Of a stretch of 11,455 nucleotides of DNA, positions 6,561-11,455 are shown one piece after another (position 1 is the stretch's first letter; every line of letters starts with the position of its first letter). The stretch is from Geosiphon pyriformis (Eukaryota > Glomeromycota > Glomeromycetes > Archaeosporales > Geosiphonaceae), in assembly GCA_016748015.1 (NCBI GenBank), contig JAAOMT010000470.1:306509-317963 (forward strand), in the 5' to 3' direction. Both the position numbers and the translations under genes were made by a program. The notes beneath the pieces are model-generated. The model saw nothing but the letters and a program-made list of their open reading frames with translations. It was not told the DNA's origin and ran no database searches.

Positions 6561-7046
6561 TATATTTTTTTTTATTAACCAGTTTAACGAGTGCAGCTTA
6601 ATCACTACTTAGTATACAGAGTCAAAACTATAGACCCCAGCTAGATATGATTCACATATTTACTATATATAACTAGTTATTTAGATTAATCTAGGTGATA
6701 CTACACACTTATATGAACAGATATCATATTAACTGAACTGGAAAAAAACAACCAAGGCTTACAAAAACCAAAACTCACTTTAAAAGAATCATCAATACCA
6801 ATTAACCTAACTGTGTTATCTGACAATCTTGCATTAAGCTGCAATGTATTACCAATAATACCTCCAAATCACCAACCAAGTTGTCTCTCTCCATATTAAA
6901 TCTAAATCTGGACCTAAATCCCTACAACTCAGAATGGTAATGCACACTTATGTTTTACACAAAATCAACCAGGATCTGGGCAGTCTCTTTGTGATTCTTA
7001 AATATCCACATAGTTTTTTCAAACCACTCTATAGGCAAGTTTATAT
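6561..7046 (-). mobile_element. 5'-truncated LINE remnant (ORF2 C-terminus, 3' UTR, A-tail)
   Basis: On the - strand, reading from about 7046, there is EWFEKTMWIFKNHKE, AQILVDFV, a stop (6957-6955), FNMERDNL, a frameshift near 6865, then LNARLSDNTVRLIGIDDSF, VSFGFCKPWLFFSS and VHISV ending at TAG 6703-6701. I recognise this as the extreme C-terminus of the LINE ORF2 family whose 5' two-thirds occurs at 7320-11455 on the other strand. About 130 bp of 3' UTR follow (GATTAAGCTGCACTCG, TTAAACTGGTTAATAAA), then nine A (T run at 6565-6573 on the + strand). The short 5'-truncated structure with an A-tail is what target-primed reverse transcription leaves behind. Confidence 0.65.
6701..7046 (-). pseudogene. 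C-terminal fragment of LINE ORF2 (inverted copy)
   Basis: This is the coding part of the remnant. It contains two frames joined by a shift near 6865, and two internal stops (6957-6955 TAA and 6924-6922 TAG) in the first. It lies beyond the reverse transcriptase and RNase H domains, so it carries no catalytic motif. It shares its family, not its strand, with the large LINE to the right; that LINE's own C-terminus is outside the window, so the two cannot be aligned directly here. Confidence 0.6.
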
Positions 7047-7319
7047 TATTAATAAAAAATAACATATTAATATAATTCTATGTTTTATGTTAATATTTTT
7101 AAAATTCAATATTAAGTATTAGTTATATTTTTCAGTAAATATTTTCAATATATTTTACAAAAACTAACAATTATATAAATCAAAAAAAAAGAGGAAAAAA
7201 AATAGTAAAAAAGAAATAAAAAAATTAATATTATTGTATTAATTTAAAAAGTAAAAACTTTTTTCTCTTTTTTATCCAAAATTTTTTAAAAAGAGTCTAA
7301 AGTTTTTTCTGAAAGAAGT
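7047..7319. other. A+T-rich spacer between two oppositely oriented LINE copies
   Basis: About 270 bp of A/T runs with no frame or structure I can name. The truncated 5' end of the left LINE remnant and the 5' region of the right LINE face each other across it. Confidence 0.45.
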
Positions 7320-7466
7320 TTTTACAATTCAGTATAATAAATCTAAACCCTTTATTCTTGACTACAAGGCCAGTGTTGGCTGTAGTATTACTGTTATAAA
7401 GAAGACTGTTAAAGTTTCTGGTTCTAGTGATGGCTTTAGACCTATTCTTCTGAAGAAAAAGAGGAG

Positions 7467-9174
7467 ATGTGGTGTTTAAAAGATGGTTCTGGTAGTAAGA
7501 ATATTGGTTCTAAGATTCAGACTAGTCGCTCATGAGGTTCTGAGACTGGTGACACCACTAAATCTGATAGTATTGATATGGAGGAGAAATGTCTGGTAGA
7601 AAAGACCAGTTTTAATTATAGTGAAAGTGGTATTCTTGCTGGAGGAAATCTTAATCAAACACCTACTGGTTCAAAAGTTAAAACCAAAAAAGCATTAGGC
7701 AAGCCATTGGGTAAAATTGATTTTTCATTAAGTGATATTGAAAATGATGTTCTTTTGAACACTCTATTAGAACTTCCTCCATTTTTAAAGAATCTGGTCA
7801 ATATTTCTGTTTGCAAATTTTTCGTTTTGAATATTGGATTGGACAAAGTGATTGGGAAATTTTCTCAAGAAAAACTTTAAGTGGTCAGAAAGTTGTTTTT
7901 AAAAATCAATGGTTTTGGGAGGGTCTCTACTTCCTCAAAGTTTGCTGGAATCATCAAAGCAATGTTCACTTCCGAATTAAGTTTGGTGCAGGCTTCTAAA
8001 AAAGCTGAAAAAACAAAAATCTTAATTAATATTAATCTCAAAAAATCTACTGAGCATTCAAATTAGGCTGTGGTGTTGAAAAAAATTTCAGTTGGAACAT
8101 CAGTTGAGACTGTGCATGCTGTACTATCTGAATTTGAGTCAATCAAGTCGATCAAGATACAATTGGTAAGGCTGTGGCAGAAAGCAGTAGTTGAGTTTGA
8201 TCAGATAAATTATGCTGATTTGGTTGCAGCAAAATGGTCTATCTTAATCGGAAAAGATGTGGTACATGTTGCTAAGTCTAATATGGACAAAGAATCATAG
8301 AATGCAAGAAACAATCATAGAGCACTATACTTTTTCTGTAGGAACAAATGCTTATAATATTTGAGATTTTATTGGTTCTGTGGATGAGAAAACATGTATA
8401 ATCAACCAACATCCTATCACATATGCCTGGGTCAAATGTGTCATTGTTTGTTTTGATTCAGCTAAATCTTTGAATGCTGTTGTGGAAACCACATCTGTGT
8501 TGAGAAGAGCCAATTTGTGGTGGTCTTGTCTAGGTTTTTTTAAGTGTGCCAAGTGTAAAAAAATAGGACATACATTATTGGACTGTTCTGTGAGTAGAAG
8601 TTTGTATTCTGGCAAGTCTTCACATATGTCACTTTCAAACATAGATAAAAGCAGATTGGCTGCCATCTATTCTAAATGTTCAGTTCCTATTGCTCATCCT
8701 GTTGCTTTTGGTGGGATTTCATGAGCAAAGATAGCTGGTAGATCTTTGTTTCTTTCTTTTTCTGTGAAAAATGGTTCAATCAATCCTGGCTCCTCTTCAA
8801 AGATAAAGCCTATCCTTCCTGTTACATTTAACATTAAAAAAAGGTTTGCTGTTTTGGAAAGCAGTCTTACCAGCCTCATAGAACAAATTAATGAATTGGC
8901 TAAAAAATTGGATTTACTCGTGCTGACAGTTTCTCAGCCTAGCCCTGGATATCAGCTGTCAATAACCTCCCTATTACAGAATCAGGTGAGCAATATAGTA
9001 ATAGGAAAAGGTTCGGGTGAGACCACTAATGGTAAGACTGCTGTGCTTTTGAACTCATTTTTCTCCTCTAATATGGTCAAATTTAAGAATATGTTGAAGA
9101 GTTTTTTTATTTTAGTTTTGAGTTTGTTAGCTTATCTTGACAGTTTGATTCTGGCTGGTAGTGTGCATCCCTGA
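7467..9174 (+). pseudogene. LINE ORF1 (RNA-binding protein with CCHC zinc knuckle), interrupted
   Basis: From ATG 7467 one frame runs to about 8320 and a second, shifted by +1, from about 8325 to the TGA at 9174. In-frame stops lie at 7533 TGA, 7878 TAA, 8064 TAG, 8298 TAG, 8362 TGA and 8722 TGA. Visible blocks are KTKKALGKPLGKIDFS, LVNISVCKFFVLNIGLDK, VRKLFLKINGFG, SKFAGIIKAMFTSELSLVQA, KSIKIQLVRLWQKAVVEFD and KWSILIGKDVVHVAKS. Together these look like an RRM-like RNA-binding region. Then comes the knuckle C-x2-C-x4-H-x4-C (CAKCKKIGHTLLDC, 8545-8586), followed by a Ser-rich region and a possible coiled coil (RFAVLESSLTSLIEQINELAKKLDLL). It would coat the element RNA. The true start may lie upstream, since related sequence in another frame precedes 7467. 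Confidence 0.78.
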
Positions 9175-9185
9175 CCTTTTTCTCA

Positions 9186-11455
9186 ATGAGTAAGTTAGCC
9201 TGAAAGTTTGCAACATGTAATGTCAGAGGCATAAGCAATTCTGCAAAGCAGAAGAATATTGTGTATTGGCATGTGAAATCTGAGAATATGGTCTCAATTG
9301 TTACTGAAACAAAGTTAAAGTCTGGTTGTAGACCTTAGATTATGAACAGATTTGATGATGTTAGAATTTTTTCATCTGGTTTGGACAAAGAGTTTCTTGG
9401 TGCTGGGATGGCCATTATCATGAACAATTTTTTGGTTTATTATGTTTCTAAAGTTAAGGAGATCCTTGGTTGGGTTATTTCGGTGTGTTTACTCTTCAAA
9501 GATAAACTCTCAGTTATAGTTTTGGGTTTGTATGCTGATGCATCCTCTGGAACTAGGTTTGGTCAGGCTATGGAAGTCAATTTTTTTATCACAAGGACTC
9601 TGAACTCCAGTATTTTTGTGGTCTTGGGTGGTAACTTCAATAAAAATAATTCCAAAAAAAGCTGCAATTTTTAGGTTTTGTTTGGATCTGGATTTGGCCA
9701 ATTCATTTAGTGCACACCTATTGATCAAAGCTTCTATATGGAGCAATTCAAGAGATGCCAAAAAAACAATTGATTACATTTTTGTTAATGATAGTTTGTT
9801 TTTAGCAGTCACTGGTCAAATTGTTGCTTCTGTCTCTGATTATTTTGACACTAACCACAAGGCTGTTGTGATGTTGGTTGGTTTGGGTGGGCTTTTGGAT
9901 GTTCAGTTAAATGGTTTGCGCAAGCAAGCTAATAAAGATTGATGAAAGTTCAAGATTGCAGATGCAGATGGTTCCAAATGGACATGTTTTAAGAAGTGTT
10001 CTTCAGTTAAGTTTTTTTCTGTGAGTAATGAGTTTTTGGTCACTGGTGCTGATAGGGATTTTGATTCTATGTGGTCTTTGTTGGTGAGAGTATTGGTCAA
10101 TACAGCTAATGAGACATTCTCTAAACATTGGTTTCATGAGATCAAATGTTTTTCCAACAAACATTCTTCTAAATTTTTTAAACTGGAACTGCTGGTTGCT
10201 AAATTAGTGAAGTCTCTTTAGTCTGGTGATGCTTCTAAAACTGGTTTCTTTCTCAATGCTTGGTTGATTGCTAATGAAAGTAAAGCTTTTGAAGTTTGAA
10301 ACATGTTGAATAATGGTGTCAGCAGCACAGAAATTTTTGTTTGTCTGTCCAGATTTAGGAAAAGTTACTGTTGTTTCAAGATACATGAGTTTAAAGCTGC
10401 TGAAGCTGCTGCGATTAAGCATGCTATTGATAAAAGAATGGAAAATTTTTGCATGAACAAAAACCATATGATCAAAAGTATTTTGGATAATTCTTTTTGC
10501 AAAGTGGTTCTTAACCATTTGGTGGTGGATAATAAATTAGTTTTAGATCCTGGTGAAGTTAAATCCAAAGTTGATGTGATAATAGAAGGGTAGACCAGAA
10601 AGTGGTTAGTGTCTACATCTTTTTTTGCTTCTTGGACTCATCAGTATGCTTTTTTGCAATATGTAGATAATGATGCTTTCTCTAGTGTTATGGATGTTAT
10701 TGGTTTTGATAAGCTTTTTTAGATTGTCAAACATTTACTGGATAAGAAGACTATTGGTCTTAATGGTATTTTTAATGAATTGTGGAAACATTGTGATAAG
10801 GTCATTCTCAAAAGCTTGTTGGATCTCCTAAATTTGTGTCTAAGATTAAACAAGATTCCAGTTTTGTGGAAAAGAGTGTGGGTCTCTATAATACCTAAAC
10901 CTTATGATTGGGATGGTGTCTTAATGAACACTTGTTCTATTGCTCTGCTGGAAACTGCTTGCAAAATTCTTTCTAAAATCCTCTTAAATCAGATTTCTCT
11001 TGTTTGTAGTAAGTTTGGGGTGTTGCATGGGGATAATTTTTCTATTTTTCATGGTACTTTTACACAGTCTTCTATTTTTGCTGTTGGTTCAGTAGTAGAA
11101 GATGCTTTAGAAAAAAGCAGAAAGGTTTGGTTAGTTTTGCAAAATATGTGTAAGACATATGATTCAGTTGGCTGGCACTATTTGGAAACTAGTTTGCGAT
11201 ACATCAAAATATGTGACAAATTCATTAGGTTTTTTGGTGGAAATTTATAAAGATAGATTGAACCATGTTATAACAAATTTTGGTCTTTTGGATGGTTACT
11301 AGGTGCTGAATAATTTTGATTAAGGAGAGGTGTTTTTTCTCTTCCTTTGGCAGATCTTCTATGACTCTTTATTGTGTGAAATTAAAAGACAAGAGAGTAT
11401 ATGTGGCTACTAAATTGATACCAAATTTGTGGCCAAATCAAGCAGAATAAACAAT
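9186..11455 (+). pseudogene. LINE ORF2 (AP-endonuclease plus reverse transcriptase), interrupted and cut by window end
   Basis: ATG 9186 lies 11 bp after the ORF1 stop. The endonuclease part shows FATCNVRG, IVTETKLK, VVLGGNFN, KTIDYIFV and DTNHKAVV, matching the N-RG, TETK, GGDFN, IDY and DH motifs of APE-type nucleases, but GGDFN has Asn for Asp (AAC 9633-9635). The RT part shows KTIGLNGIFNELW, WVSIIPKPYDWDGVLMNT, SIALLETACKILSKIL, GDNFSIFHGT, SSIFAVGSVVEDA and LQNMCKTYDSV. The motif A catalytic Asp is Asn (AAT 11143-11145). Frames change near 9655 (A7 run) and 11245. Stops include 9201, 9336, 9940, 9943, 10219, 10300, 10591, 10720, 11248, 11300, 11321 and 11411. Intact, it would nick DNA and copy element RNA at the nick. 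Confidence 0.85.

Larger units (their letters stand above)
7320..11455 (+). mobile_element. Decayed non-LTR retrotransposon (LINE), 3' end beyond the window
   Basis: Two consecutive + strand ORFs with the order of an APE-type LINE: ORF1 with a CCHC knuckle, then ORF2 with AP-endonuclease and reverse transcriptase. The 5' boundary is uncertain; protein-like sequence (KKTVKVSGSSDGFRPIL) already appears near 7400. The window ends within the RT palm, after GEVFFLFLWQIFYDSLLCEI and before the expected V-D-D box. I count 11 CG dinucleotides in 7321-11455, far below expectation even for this base composition, along with many TGA/TAG stops. I recognise the family as one widespread in Rhizophagus and Gigaspora genomes, from memory only. 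Confidence 0.85.

Noticed and set aside
6078-7319. tRNA or other RNA gene in the A+T-rich region
   Set aside because: I found no B-box-like GGTTCRANNCC or cloverleaf-forming stretch by eye. A tRNAscan-type search would settle it.
9641-9675. Natural end of an endonuclease gene at 9674
   Set aside because: The endonuclease continues in the next frame (KTIDYIFV, DTNHKAVV), so this is a frameshift at an A run, not a gene end.
8352-10568. Minus-strand frames at 8352-8666, 8694-8879, 9510-9761, 9903-10100, 10204-10518 and 10365-10568
   Set aside because: All lie opposite recognisable LINE ORF1/ORF2 blocks and have no independent motif.

Overview
The window looks like nuclear DNA from an arbuscular mycorrhizal fungus (Glomeromycotina, most likely Rhizophagus or a close relative). 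The evidence is A+T-rich DNA, small cysteine-rich proteins of a kind I associate with Rhizophagus genomes, and several layered transposable elements whose protein sequences match families I know from those fungi. That placement rests on recalled family resemblance; no search was run.

Bases 1-2110 hold three host-type genes on the + strand. Two are a diverged pair: the 3' end of one (3-200) and a complete one (365-928), both ending in a C-x2-C...H...C putative zinc-binding tail. The third (1458-2107) has a C2H2-like cysteine/histidine cluster and a basic, IQ-like C-terminus. A degenerate repeat of about 20 bp lies at 1051-1157. Bases 2110-2530 are non-coding and carry short repeats and a run of 11 C.

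Bases 2533-4878 (- strand) are the most interesting part, a Polinton/Maverick-like module. It has an intact A32/FtsK-HerA-type packaging ATPase, a zinc-ribbon plus PD-(D/E)XK nuclease, and a retrovirus-type (rve) DDE integrase with a C-terminal DNA-binding region. The integrase tail and the zinc-ribbon share one uninterrupted frame, which suggests an integrase-nuclease fusion. The integrase is broken by an in-frame stop and two frameshifts, and the nuclease by one more frameshift. Polymerase, capsid and protease genes are not in the window.

The integrase is cut at 4878 by a Tc1/mariner DD34E element (4879-6077) with 18-bp imperfect terminal inverted repeats and TA on both sides. Its transposase is dead: it has stops and frameshifts, and the first catalytic Asp is replaced by Gly.

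Bases 6078-11455 differ in composition and contain almost no CG dinucleotides. They hold an A+T-rich spacer, a 5'-truncated LINE remnant on the - strand (about 6561-7046, ORF2 C-terminus plus 3' UTR and A-tail), and a long + strand LINE of a related family (about 7320 to beyond the window). That LINE has ORF1 with a CCHC knuckle and ORF2 with AP-endonuclease and reverse transcriptase. Both ORFs carry many stops, often at places where I expect tryptophan or arginine, and altered catalytic Asp residues. This pattern fits decay by C-to-T and G-to-A transitions after DNA methylation or a RIP-like process.
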